From contig JAIXMF010000208.1 in the NCBI GenBank assembly GCA_025201365.1, forward strand, positions 1-24,106: a stretch of 24,106 bases of DNA, in the 5' to 3' direction. Position 1 is the stretch's first letter. Each line of letters begins with the position of its first letter. The stretch is from Syncephalis plumigaleata (Eukaryota; Zoopagomycota; Zoopagomycetes; Zoopagales; Piptocephalidaceae). The notes beneath the pieces were generated by a model. That model was not told where the DNA came from, ran no database searches, and saw only the letters and a program-made list of their open reading frames with translations. The translations under genes were made by a program, and so were the position numbers. Below are positions 9,230-18,030 of the stretch, piece after piece.

Positions 9230-11275
9230 TAGCAGTAGTGATAGTAGTAGTAGCTAGTTGTATTGGTTGAAAGCAAAGTATGTTCAATTGAGTGTAGAGA
9301 ATACAGCGATATGTATGAAGTTGATATGGTGTTTATTGGCTGAATGAGAATAGAAGCAGAGGGACAAGTAGTATGGATAGTAGTAGGAGTGAATGGAGCG
9401 AATGAGCACATATGCTTACAGAATACAAACAAACAAATAAACAAATAAACAGAGTTGATACAACAAGAAAGAGGAGCAGTAGCAGCAGCAGCTAGTGAAT
9501 AGAGTGAATACCGCGTATACACCACTTACCGTGTAGATTACAAATAAACAATAGAGATACGAGTGTATGAATAGAGTAGTAGACGAGTAAGCGAACAAGC
9601 TATCAGTACAAGCAACAAGCAGTGCTGTCAATGAACTATTAAGAAGCAGTGTTTGCTGTGAGCGGTATTAACCAAACAATATGCTTTAGCAAGTGGCATA
9701 CTACCGGGAGAAGCTATAGCAGTACATTCCTGGTCGACTAGCCTGCATGTATGCATATAAAGCTACTCCTAGTAGTCAATACAGACTGATGACGATACGA
9801 ATACAGGCCGGTAAGCAAACAGTGTGAGTATCCCATAGGAGCATACAGTGATAGAATACGGGTAAATGGTACGGATCTGACGAGAGTGCAGTATCGTAGT
9901 TTGATAAACAAGGGAGAGGGTCAACAAGTAGCAGGAGTATCGTGTACAGGTACAAGCACCAGACTAGAATACAAATAAACAGTGTAGACTTATCGTGTAC
10001 GAGTGCTATAGAGTGGAGGACAAACACAGTGGAATAAAGTGCGTATAACGTGTAATTGCAGTGACAGTCCGTAGAAAAGCATCACAAGCTGCAAAGAAGT
10101 AAAGGCAACAGAGAGAACGAATATAACGCGTAAACGTATGACGTGGCATTGACCTATTGCTAGAGCAGCAGCAGTAACAACAATAGGAATAGGAATATAC
10201 GAATAGTGAAGGTGACCGAGAACAACAAACGAGTAATGAGAAGAAGAGTACAGGTATGGGAGTGTATTCAGGTAAGAGACGTGTAGTGTTAGCGTAGCGA
10301 GGAGCAGGTGGAGAGTGGCTAACGGGGAAAGACGGGTAGAGATGGAAGAGTAAGCAAAAGAATCAAGGGAAGCAGGAATGACGATTGGCAGATCAAATAG
10401 TGAGAGGAATAAAGAAGTAACGCGTAAACAAAGCGAGTGCGTTCACAAGTGCACTAGTGAGCATATCCACCTCCTACGAGTGTCACGGTGATAGATACGC
10501 GGTTGACGAGTGAACCAGTCAGCTGGTCAGCTAATAAACAAACAAGCAGGTTAGCGAGTGTGTGAGTGTGCATATCCACCTCCTACGAGTGTCACGGTGA
10601 TAACTATGCGGTTGACGAGTGAACAAATGAACGAATGAGCAATAAACGAGTAACGAGTAACGCGTAAACAATAAACAAGTGTGTTGACAAGTGTGTGAGT
10701 GTGTATACAGCCAGTTAAGAGTGTTACGGCAATAGATACGTGAATAACGAGTGAACGAGTGAACGAACGAGCAGATGAGCGAGTGTAGTGAATAAGAGGA
10801 ATGAGTAAAACGCGCAACAAACGAGATCGAGCGGAAGGAGTGAGTGTAGTGAGTAGAAGGTGCAAGAGGAACGAGATCAAGCGAGAGGAACGAGTATAGT
10901 AAATAGAACGCCCGAGTAATGAGTAAAGCACGCAACGAACGAGATCAGACGAGAGAATGAGCAGATCGAAAGGAAGAAAGAGAGAGGAACGAGTTAATCG
11001 AGCAAGACGAACGAATAGAACGCACGAGTTATGAGTAGATCGAGCGAGGAATGAGTAGATCGAGCGAGGAATGAGTAGAATGTAAGCGCAAGGAGTAGAA
11101 TGAGTAGAATGAGTAGAGTGCGAGACGAATGTAAGAGGAAAGTGAGAGCGTGATGAGTAGAACGCGCAAGGAATGAGTAGAGCGAGCGAGTGAAAGAGAG
11201 TAATGAATATAACGTGTGAGGAATGAGCGGGATTAGTGAATAAAAGAGTACAATAACAATGAATGAACATAAAAA
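9230..11275 (-). repeat. Purine-rich degenerate satellite-like tract
   Basis: The plus strand is A/G-rich, the mirror of 7136-7900. It is built from diverged short words such as CGAGTGAACGA, GAATGAGTAGA, AACGCGTAAACA and AAACAAATAAAC. A longer unit begins at 10461, recurs almost exactly at 10570 and again, more diverged, near 10703. A perfect 20-bp tandem pair, ATGAGTAGATCGAGCGAGGA, occupies 11031-11070. Minus-strand open frames across 10531-11323 translate to Ser/Leu/His-rich repetitive peptides and are treated as composition artefacts. Confidence 0.7.
10461..10756 (+). repeat. Minisatellite of three diverged units (109- and about 133-bp spacing)
   Basis: The unit core GCATATCCACCTCCTACGAG continues with TGTCACGGTGATA and GCGGTTGACGAGTGAAC. 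Copies 1 (10461-10514) and 2 (10570-10624) differ at a few positions. Copy 3 (about 10703-10756) keeps GAGTGT(T)ACGG, ATAGATACG and AACGAGTGAAC. Spacers between the copies also share GTGTGTGAGTGTG and CGCGTAAACAA. Confidence 0.75.
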
Positions 11276-11585
11276 ATCATAATAAATCGAGGAGTGGAGG
11301 TACAGCAAAGTAATTATATTCATTCGACGCGTATTTCGATGAGGAACACGATAGTGTTAATGAATAAATTGTAGAAGGCATATTGGAGGAGGTAGAGGCA
11401 TGAAGGGCCGAGAGTAAGGAGAGCAAGTTAATAATTTATAATAAATTGAATAACAAAGCTACAGCGATGTATGTACATTCATTCGACGCGTATTGTAATG
11501 AGGAACATGATGGTATACATTAGAAACATATAGGAGGAGCATTAATGGAGTTAGTGTCATGAGAGCAAGGTGTATGGCCATCATC
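11276..11585 (+). repeat. Two-copy tandem repeat, about 160-bp unit
   Basis: The units start near 11276 and 11436. They share AATAAAT, TACAGC, ATTCATTCGACGCGTATT (11318 and 11477) and ATGAGGAACA, followed by GGAGGAG-type sequence and CATGA. The offset of the best-conserved part is 159 bp. The gene-like context is nil. Confidence 0.65.
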
Positions 11586-11942
11586 ATTCCTGTGTATCAC
11601 TATTGTCATTAGTCATTGTTACTAATAAATGTTAATAAGAATACATAGATTTATTAATGGTTTCATTCAAATTGTCCTATTGTCCTTAGTGTTATGCATA
11701 GTCATCATTGGTCAATAAAGGCTAACAACACCTACTAATGGGAGCATTAACAAAATGGAAGGGAAAGATAGGAGGAAATCATAAGGAACAACATTAATAA
11801 AAGTTAATAAATTTATTAGTATTCAATTACAAAATTCTACATTTATTATACAATTTATAGCACACACTTTTTCACTTCTATTAATAAATATTTTTATTTA
11901 CAACAAAATTTTAATATCTTTTCTTATATGTGAAAAATATAG
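11586..11942 (-). other. 3' region of gene B with shared 3' block
   Basis: AT-rich, with repeated TTAATAAATTTATTA-type words. The segment 11848-11895, read on the minus strand, matches 7041-7090 downstream of gene A, including ATTTATTAATAGAAGTGA and ATAAATTGTAT. It is the counterpart 3' end of the duplicated unit. Confidence 0.6.
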
Positions 11943-12369
11943 TTAACGCCCCCAATGGATGCAGGTTATCCTCCCTGCTGTAGCGTTGTATGGTGTTTTT
12001 TCGACAATAAGAGACATCGCTTTTCTAGAATGTGCTGATCCATTTATCCATGAAGAGATGTCCTGAACAAGGCTTAATTCACTCATTAGGCTTTTTGGGG
12101 ATACCTTCTCAGTGAAAGTAGTGATTAAAATGGGGTGCCGCTTGTACGTTCTATATGCAATATAGCAAGAGTTGACGGCACAAGCCATATAATCCCAAGT
12201 AAGTGCGTGCTGATATTTGTCTGGAAGCCTATAATTTTGCTTTGCTTCTGCAGCAGCTCGATCATCATGATCTACATTTAATATACCAAGCATTGGTAAA
12301 AGGAACAACAGGCATTTACGCTTTTACGAAAGAGAAACACTTACCGTTTTCATTTCTATCCGCCGGCAT
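11943..12369 (-). CDS. Gene B of the inverted pair: 117-residue protein with gene A leader
   Basis: Not recognised. Exon 1 is 12369-12345 (MPADRNEN plus one base), the intron is 12344-12272 (73 nt, GTAAGT donor, TGTAG acceptor) and exon 2 is 12271-11943. The frame is kept (118 codons with the stop). The first 20 residues are nearly those of gene A (MPADRNEN-D-HDDRAAAEAKQ). After that the sequence is unrelated: NYRLPDKYQHALTWDYMACA and onward, with no basic region and no acidic SUMO-like tail, ending CIHWGR. It contains several Cys but no clear zinc motif or signal peptide. Either the body was replaced or each copy kept a different part of a longer ancestor. A decaying pseudogene is possible, although start, splice sites and frame are intact. 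Confidence 0.55.
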
Positions 12370-12540
12370 CGTTACAAAGAGTATGAACAAATAGAATTGA
12401 TTTCGAGTTCTTGAGTACGATGGATGGGCAGAAGAGAATGAAAGAAAGGAGTACCATAGAAACAAATGCGCTTTTTATGTTCTTCTACTACTGTATGTGA
12501 TAAATTAAAGGGTGGTGAGCGAGCGTATATCTAAAGAGCT
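12235..12540 (-). repeat. Right arm of long inverted repeat (promoter, exon 1, intron, start of exon 2 of gene B)
   Basis: Reverse complement of 5928-6234 at roughly 85-90% identity by eye; the outer end is sharp at 12540. It contains the gene B promoter, leader, exon 1, intron and 13 shared codons of exon 2. Promoter positions are better conserved than intron positions. Confidence 0.9.
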
Positions 12541-12798
12541 GATATGTGATATAGACGATCGATTGATTATAATCGATGACGATGCATTGATTAGTTATTT
12601 CATGTTTGATTGAATAAAGTCTTTATTGAAGAATGGGTATAAATTATTTATCTGTTATTCTATCAGAGTAAAACTTGCTCTTTTTTTCTTTTTTCGTTAC
12701 TTGTCAACACTCTTTCTTGACTTTTACTCATTTGAGATTACGGGCATCTAATTAACGAGAGAAGAAATAAGATAAATACTCCTTTTATTTATTTAACT
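12541..12798 (+). promoter_or_regulatory. Intergenic upstream region of RPA49
   Basis: The 258-bp region between the inverted repeat and the RPA49 start. It has a short inverted repeat, ATCGATT(6 nt)AATCGAT, near 12559-12578, a T-rich run near 12681-12705 and an AT-rich leader just before the ATG. No specific promoter element can be assigned with confidence. Confidence 0.35.
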
Positions 12799-14473
12799 AT
12801 GGGCAAGCGTAAACAACCAGACAGTGATAGTATTACATGTCGAGTAGTTGAAGAAAAGAATGGACCTGTACTTGGTAAGGATTAGTTACTACATCTTATA
12901 TATGTCTATATACTTATCTGCCATGATTACTATTACTATTATTCATAGTGACAACACCTACGGTGGCTCCATCGAGTGATGCTGAATTTCATCGATACAA
13001 TAACACGACAGCACGCCGTGCTCATCAAAGTATGATTATGTGCGAGACAGATCGCGTATGGTTCGTAGGCAAGAATTTCGGTGAAACACAACAAACCTCA
13101 CTATTCTGTCGGTAAGTCTACTCAATGAATCTATAGTTAACGTGTATAACATTATCTCATTATTGCTATTTACTATTTACTATTTAGTTATATGATTGGT
13201 GTACGTGATAAACGTACTAATGTACTTACACTGCAACCTGCCACTGTATTCCCATTGGAGAAATCCATTAAATCATTAGCAAATGCTAAATCGATAGCTA
13301 GTTCTGATCAAGACTCGGTAAGTATACTGATCTACTTGTTCTACACTAGATGAATGTATGCTCATCGCTATTTTGATTATCAATGTTAGTATATGGCTGC
13401 CCGTAATCATTTACAAGAGACATTCGGTAATAAGAAACAAAAGGCAGCGGTACGTGCTCGTGAGCGTAATCAAGTCGATGTCTCCCAATTGGAGCATGTG
13501 GCCGGTGTTATCCGCGAGACAATTACGGAACGCTCCACCGATATACCTGATCGTGGTAAGTATATAGTTATGTTGTTATATTGTTATAACTCTCCCCTGA
13601 TGCATATGTTCATTGTCGTCGTTATTAGAGGATATTATGGAATTACAGAATGAATCTAGACCGGTACCACCATTCGATTTGAACGCTCAACGACCCGAGG
13701 ACATTTATCCACTTAAAGATGTGGTTAGTAACGCGGAACTCAACGCTGTACCACTCTCTAAAATACTTAACGGTGCCAAAACTGAACAAGATTACATTAA
13801 ATGGTTGCCATTCACGTAAGTCATTCATTCACGCGTATCATCTCCTCTCCCCTCTATCATTACTAATGAATACCCGTAATTAGTGCTTCTGCTTATATTA
13901 ATGAACGTCTCCCGTTGGCTGTACAAGCGAAGAATCAACAGCAAATTCGACTACTCTACTATTTGGCGTGTATGTTCCAATTCATGCGTGCCATTGGTCC
14001 CTCTGCCATCACTCTTGATACAGCCAAGGACAAGTGTGCATCGGTGCCTCCATCGATTGTTGCTTCGCTATTAACGAAGTTTGCCGAGAATACGCAACGA
14101 GAGAATAAGAAAACAGGACAAGCATTGTAAGTACATCACTCTATACAAACATATATAATATAGTGCCTAACATATATATATTAGTTATCAAAAGACGGAT
14201 TATGCCAAACATCGTCTCATTTGTTATGCACTCGTTATTTGTTTACATTTGGATCAGTTCACCGTGTTGGATCTCGTATTAGCACATGATTTCTCCATGC
14301 CACGTACTAAAATGGACAACTACTTGAGAGCAATTGGCTGTCAAATACGCCCATTAACACCGGCTGAACGAGAGCGTACAGGATTACCCGCCGCTGAAGC
14401 ATCTAATGCACGTAAAGCAATGTTATGTGTACCACTCAAATTCGACGATAAAATATTCCGTCGATCACGCTAA
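12799..14473 (+). CDS. RPA49: DNA-directed RNA polymerase I subunit A49 (RPA49/POLR1E family), seven exons
   Basis: Specific subunit of RNA polymerase I, which makes the large rRNA precursor in the nucleolus. In yeast it pairs with A34.5 in a TFIIF-like module and its C-terminal tandem winged helix binds DNA. Exons: 12799-12874, 12949-13111, 13188-13317, 13390-13555, 13629-13815, 13884-14126 and 14185-14473. All introns (58-76 nt) have GTAAG donors and TAG acceptors, and all phases agree, giving 417 residues, close to the 415 of yeast. The N-terminal part (to about residue 105) includes DRVWFVGKNF and YMIGVRDKRTNVLTLQPA, the dimerisation-domain pattern. The middle linker has PPFDLNAQRPEDIYPL. 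The C-terminus has LYYLACMFQFMRA and LDLVLAHDFSMPRTKMDNYL with RAIGCQIRPL, typical of the winged helices. It ends convergent to the GATA/PHD gene. Confidence 0.92.
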
Positions 14474-14901
14474 TTGATCACACACACATACATATGACAA
14501 TAATGGCAATAACATAAAGCTATTCGTAATCTACTCTACCATTTACAATCTCAATTACAAGAACAAATAAACAAATAAGTAACAAACATCATCAATGTAA
14601 TATGGATCAAAGTTTTCGATAATAGTTTATTATAGTTTATAGTAAAAAAAAGAGAAGATCTTGCAAAAATGAGAGTAGTCAAGGCTCAAGAGAGTAGAGT
14701 AGATGATGTGTGTATGTGTATGTGTAGAAGAAGGCCATGACATTGAGTGAGTGAGTGAGTGATTGTAGTTTGTAGTGATAGTCCATAATATTTAATTAAA
14801 AGACTGCTATATACGTCCATTGGTAGTGGAACTAATGTAGCATAACGACAATGATGATGATAACTGAAAAGTGAAGAGAAGAGAAAGAGATAGTGTCATG
14901 T
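14474..14901. other. Convergent 3' intergenic region between RPA49 and the GATA/PHD gene
   Basis: No gene seen. It contains AAACAAATAAACAAATAAG near 14562-14580, a possible plus-strand 3'-end signal. It also has a TGTGTATG-type microsatellite near 14708-14725 and a GAGT tandem at about 14744-14762. The minus-strand 3' end of the GATA/PHD transcript must fall here, perhaps near the TTTAATTAAA at 14791-14800. Confidence 0.5.
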
Positions 14902-17547
14902 TTAAGACCAGCCAATAATGGCACCATCATGTTCTTCTATATCGTCGTCTTCTTCATCTTCATCTTCTTCATCATCAACTAGAACACGAGCAGCAGCTAC
15001 ATCTTCTTCATCGTCATCATCATCATCATCATCATCTACATGATTGTTTTCACGATGATGAACACGTCCCTTAACAGCAACAACATCATTATCATCATTA
15101 CCGTGATCAAGTAATGTAGATCGTATGGCAGTACGAGTTGAGCGTGGTGATTGACGATGATCACTAATAGTGCCATTGTTGACACTATTCAATGAACTAG
15201 TCGAGAATCGGAATTGCTCCTCTAGTAGTGAACGACAAGAGAGTGCACCATCATTACCCGCTGATAATGGTGTAGAACGGTTAAGATTGCCGTTGCCGTT
15301 GTTATTCGTGTTATTAGTGTCATCTTCCTCCATATCAACTTCGCCGTAGAATAGACGAGGACGAGCACGAGCTGTTCGTCTTGATGACATGGCTGCTGCA
15401 GTGGTGGCTGAATAGGAGCGTGCACGCATACCAACTGGAAGTGGTGGTGTCGCTAACTGATGACGAATACGAGGTGATCCACCATCTTCGGAAAGACTGG
15501 CTGAACTGCCACGACGCATCGATACCATACAATCAGCGGCGGTGGCATCATTGATGTCGTCATCTTTAGGGGAACGCATGAGTGGCAAGCGTTTACGTGG
15601 TAATTCCACGATAATACGACGTTTACGCGCATTCTCCTCGCAGTTGGGCGTGCAATACCATGATCCACTCGAGGGTTTAATCTCCTCGTCGGATATACCA
15701 CCGGTGTAACAGCGTTGATGGTATGATTTGGGACAACCCTCGCAGGATACTAGAATGTCGTTGCACCATGAGCCATCCGAGTGGCACACTGTACAGAATA
15801 GCTGGAGTACAGGTCGTTCGCGATCATGAATCGACTCCCGTTGGTAGGCAGTCAGATTTAGACGAGGTAGTTTGCAAGCAAAGCCGTATCCTTTATAGTC
15901 GCAGCCATGCTTATTGCAAAGAGTGCGCTTGCCCCATGGACCAGGACGCCAGTTAACACCCTCTGTGGTACCGCAGTAACGACACCAATCAACACTGGCC
16001 TCGGTTAGTTGTTCGAACACGGTGGGACGTTGTGTTTTACGTGGTGAGGCAGGTTCACGATCATCACGCGTAACCGGTGAAGGCGACATTTCGGATGCTT
16101 CCGTCTTAATAACAATAGGAGCAGGTTTGTTCAACTTTTTACGATGATGAGTTGTTGATGATGATGATGATGATGTAGATGCAGACGATGTCGATGTCGA
16201 TGATGTTGTTGATACTATCGAATGACCATTACTATCCGTTGAAATGACCGAGTTAGCACGACGCTTACGAGGAGTAGACTTGGTAGGATTACGTTCACCG
16301 GATGATGCAGATGATGACGCTTTACGTTTACGTGAGCCATTAGTTGTAACATCCATATCAACAACAGCTGTCTCTGAACTACTAGAAGTTGTAGCGGTGG
16401 TTATAGCTGTTGCTGTTGCTGCTGTTGTCGTTTCAGTATCGAATGACATTGATGCACGCGTCATTTCCGGTGGTGTAGGAAGCACACCTGAACATAAATG
16501 ACGGGAAAGAACTTGTAAGGCGGTCTTTCCATTCTGATTGGCATTGCCATTCATCATCTCTCCATTGGCGGTATCGGGGACAATGGCTAAGAGTGGAGCA
16601 AGAGGAATAAATGTCGGTTTGTTGAATGACACGTCGTTATTCAGTTTATCAGATGCTGATGGTTTTAAAAGACGTTCCTCCAACTCGGCATCACTAGGCG
16701 GTGAGTTAGGAACAGGGAACTCGACAGATTCACGCGCTTCATAGGCGAACAATGGTGCCTCGGCCTCGGTCACGTTGTTTAGTTGGAAATCGGTTGGCGA
16801 CAATGGTGGCGACAGAGTAGGCGAGCCAGGACGTAAATGACCGATAACACCATCGATATCAGCGGTTAGATCGTCACCAGCGTAGAAGAACACATCGCCG
16901 TTGCGTAGATTGCTCTTACGCAGTTGAAGATGTGCTTGCAAGTAAGCAGGCAACGCTGGAAAGTTGTACACCGTGGCAGCATTCATATCAGCAGGCGAGA
17001 TGGATGCCGGTGGCAATGCAACGGTCGATGCCATTTGTGGTGGCGATGGATATTGTTGCTGAACTTGCTGCGATACAATAGCGGGTGCGGCAGCTGTTAC
17101 GGCTATCGCTGCTGGTGGTGATGGTTGCACTTGTGCCTGTACTTGTGCTTGTGCCTGTGCCTGTGCCTGTACTTGTGCCTGATGTAGCTGCATATGAAGC
17201 TGTTGCTGCTGTTGTAGTAGCTGTTGTTGGTAAAATAGTTGAGCTGCAGCTTGGTTATTCACGGGAGTGCACAGGCTAGCGTTAACGTGATCCGTCGCTA
17301 GCATCGGCATCATCGGCATCATATGAACACCTGGGCGTACAATCGGCGATGCGAACGCTTGTGGTGCAATGATCTGTTGAGGTGGAGGAGTTAAATGCTG
17401 TTGGGATGCTTGTTGTTGTTGTTGTTGTAAAAGCAATAGATGCTGTTGTTGCTGCTGTTGTTGTTGTTGGAGTTGTTGTTGCTGCGCGTGCATCATAACA
17501 AGTGGAAGAGTATGATTTGACGAGGCCAAAGCACTTTGAGTTTCCAT
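14902..17547 (-). CDS. Polyglutamine GATA-like zinc finger plus PHD-finger nuclear regulator, 881 residues
   Basis: Probable chromatin-linked transcriptional regulator, single exon. The N-terminus has polyglutamine tracts (about residues 22-50, 110-120) and a Gln-Ala repeat near 127-145. A Ser/Thr-rich linker follows, with basic nuclear-signal-like stretches (SRKRKASS, TPRKRRANS). The GATA-like finger is at 522-549: CRYC, 18 residues including TTEGVNWRPGPWGKRT, then CNKHGC. The usual fourth cysteine is His547, with Cys549 two residues later, so the metal ligands differ from classic CX2C-X17/18-CX2C. The PHD finger is at 585-636 (C585, C588, C602, C605, H610, C613, C632, C636) and could read histone H3 tails. 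The C-terminus has long Asp/Glu runs. The start at 17547 is the first ATG of the frame and is followed by coding-like sequence. No neighbours appear co-transcribed. Confidence 0.85.
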   Translation of the reverse strand: METQSALASSNHTLPLVMMHAQQQQLQQQQQQQQQHLLLLQQQQQQASQQHLTPPPQQIIAPQAFASPIVRPGVHMMPMMPMLATDHVNASLCTPVNNQAAAQLFYQQQLLQQQQQLHMQLHQAQVQAQAQAQAQVQAQVQPSPPAAIAVTAAAPAIVSQQVQQQYPSPPQMASTVALPPASISPADMNAATVYNFPALPAYLQAHLQLRKSNLRNGDVFFYAGDDLTADIDGVIGHLRPGSPTLSPPLSPTDFQLNNVTEAEAPLFAYEARESVEFPVPNSPPSDAELEERLLKPSASDKLNNDVSFNKPTFIPLAPLLAIVPDTANGEMMNGNANQNGKTALQVLSRHLCSGVLPTPPEMTRASMSFDTETTTAATATAITTATTSSSSETAVVDMDVTTNGSRKRKASSSASSGERNPTKSTPRKRRANSVISTDSNGHSIVSTTSSTSTSSASTSSSSSSTTHHRKKLNKPAPIVIKTEASEMSPSPVTRDDREPASPRKTQRPTVFEQLTEASVDWCRYCGTTEGVNWRPGPWGKRTLCNKHGCDYKGYGFACKLPRLNLTAYQRESIHDRERPVLQLFCTVCHSDGSWCNDILVSCEGCPKSYHQRCYTGGISDEEIKPSSGSWYCTPNCEENARKRRIIVELPRKRLPLMRSPKDDDINDATAADCMVSMRRGSSASLSEDGGSPRIRHQLATPPLPVGMRARSYSATTAAAMSSRRTARARPRLFYGEVDMEEDDTNNTNNNGNGNLNRSTPLSAGNDGALSCRSLLEEQFRFSTSSLNSVNNGTISDHRQSPRSTRTAIRSTLLDHGNDDNDVVAVKGRVHHRENNHVDDDDDDDDDEEDVAAARVLVDDEEDEDEEDDDIEEHDGAIIGWS

Positions 17548-18030
17548 GGCGGTGATTGTAGAATAATAGTGTAAGGATTATGCTGCTTAAACACGTACAC
17601 ACAAACGCGCGCACACACACGATTCAAGCGTAAAAGACGGGTTTGAAATGGAACAATAGGCACAAAGCCGTCCGAAATAAGACAAAGAACTGGAAGTGAT
17701 GCGGTGCAAAGGACGAGGGACAAAGATAATTGGTTGCAATCTATATTTAGAACAAAGGAAGAAAGGTCCACGTTCTGGATGGCAAAAAGGCCAGAGCCAT
17801 GCAGAAGTACACACAAATCAAATGGCATTAGATACGTGTTCACATACACAAACACGCACACATACGCACACATCATACACATAAAAGACAACACACAGAC
17901 ATTATTGGTACTAATATCATTATTATGATCAACGATAATAAACGAGTTAATGTCCGTGTCCGTGTCTGTGTGTCTGTGTGTACATCATGTAGGCGTGTGT
18001 TTCTGCTTATTTGGTTAATTTGCGCTTACC
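17548..18030 (-). promoter_or_regulatory. 5' leader region of the GATA/PHD gene with a candidate leader intron donor
   Basis: Read on the minus strand, TTCAG|GTAAGCGC at 18030/18029 is a strong splice donor. Several YAG acceptors follow before the ATG at 17547, for example TTAAGCAG near 17583 and ATTAG near 17907. A 5'-untranslated intron is therefore plausible but not shown. The plus strand has a GT-rich microsatellite (GTGTCCGTGTCTGTGTGTCT type) at about 17950-17982, and CA/TG repeats at about 17840-17880. Confidence 0.35.

Noticed and set aside
9078-10027. Series of short minus-strand open frames
   Set aside because: Low-complexity composition, overlapping in different frames, no conserved motif.
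10461-10756. Regular repeats that might suggest a CRISPR array
   Set aside because: Unit lengths and diverged copies fit a minisatellite; the setting is eukaryotic and there are no equal-length spacers or cas genes.
10531-11323. Overlapping minus-strand open frames of 109, 134 and 239 codons
   Set aside because: They are Ser/Leu/Arg/His-rich translations of degenerate CGAGTGAAC/GAATGAGTAG repeats, open in more than one frame at once, with no domain or splice logic.
5920-12550. Target-site duplication around the inverted locus
   Set aside because: Flanks CCCACATT and GATATGTG are not direct repeats, so simple transposition of the whole unit is not shown.
15222-17279. Several open frames of 64-85 codons overlapping the GATA/PHD gene
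   Set aside because: Shadows of a well-supported 881-residue coding frame.
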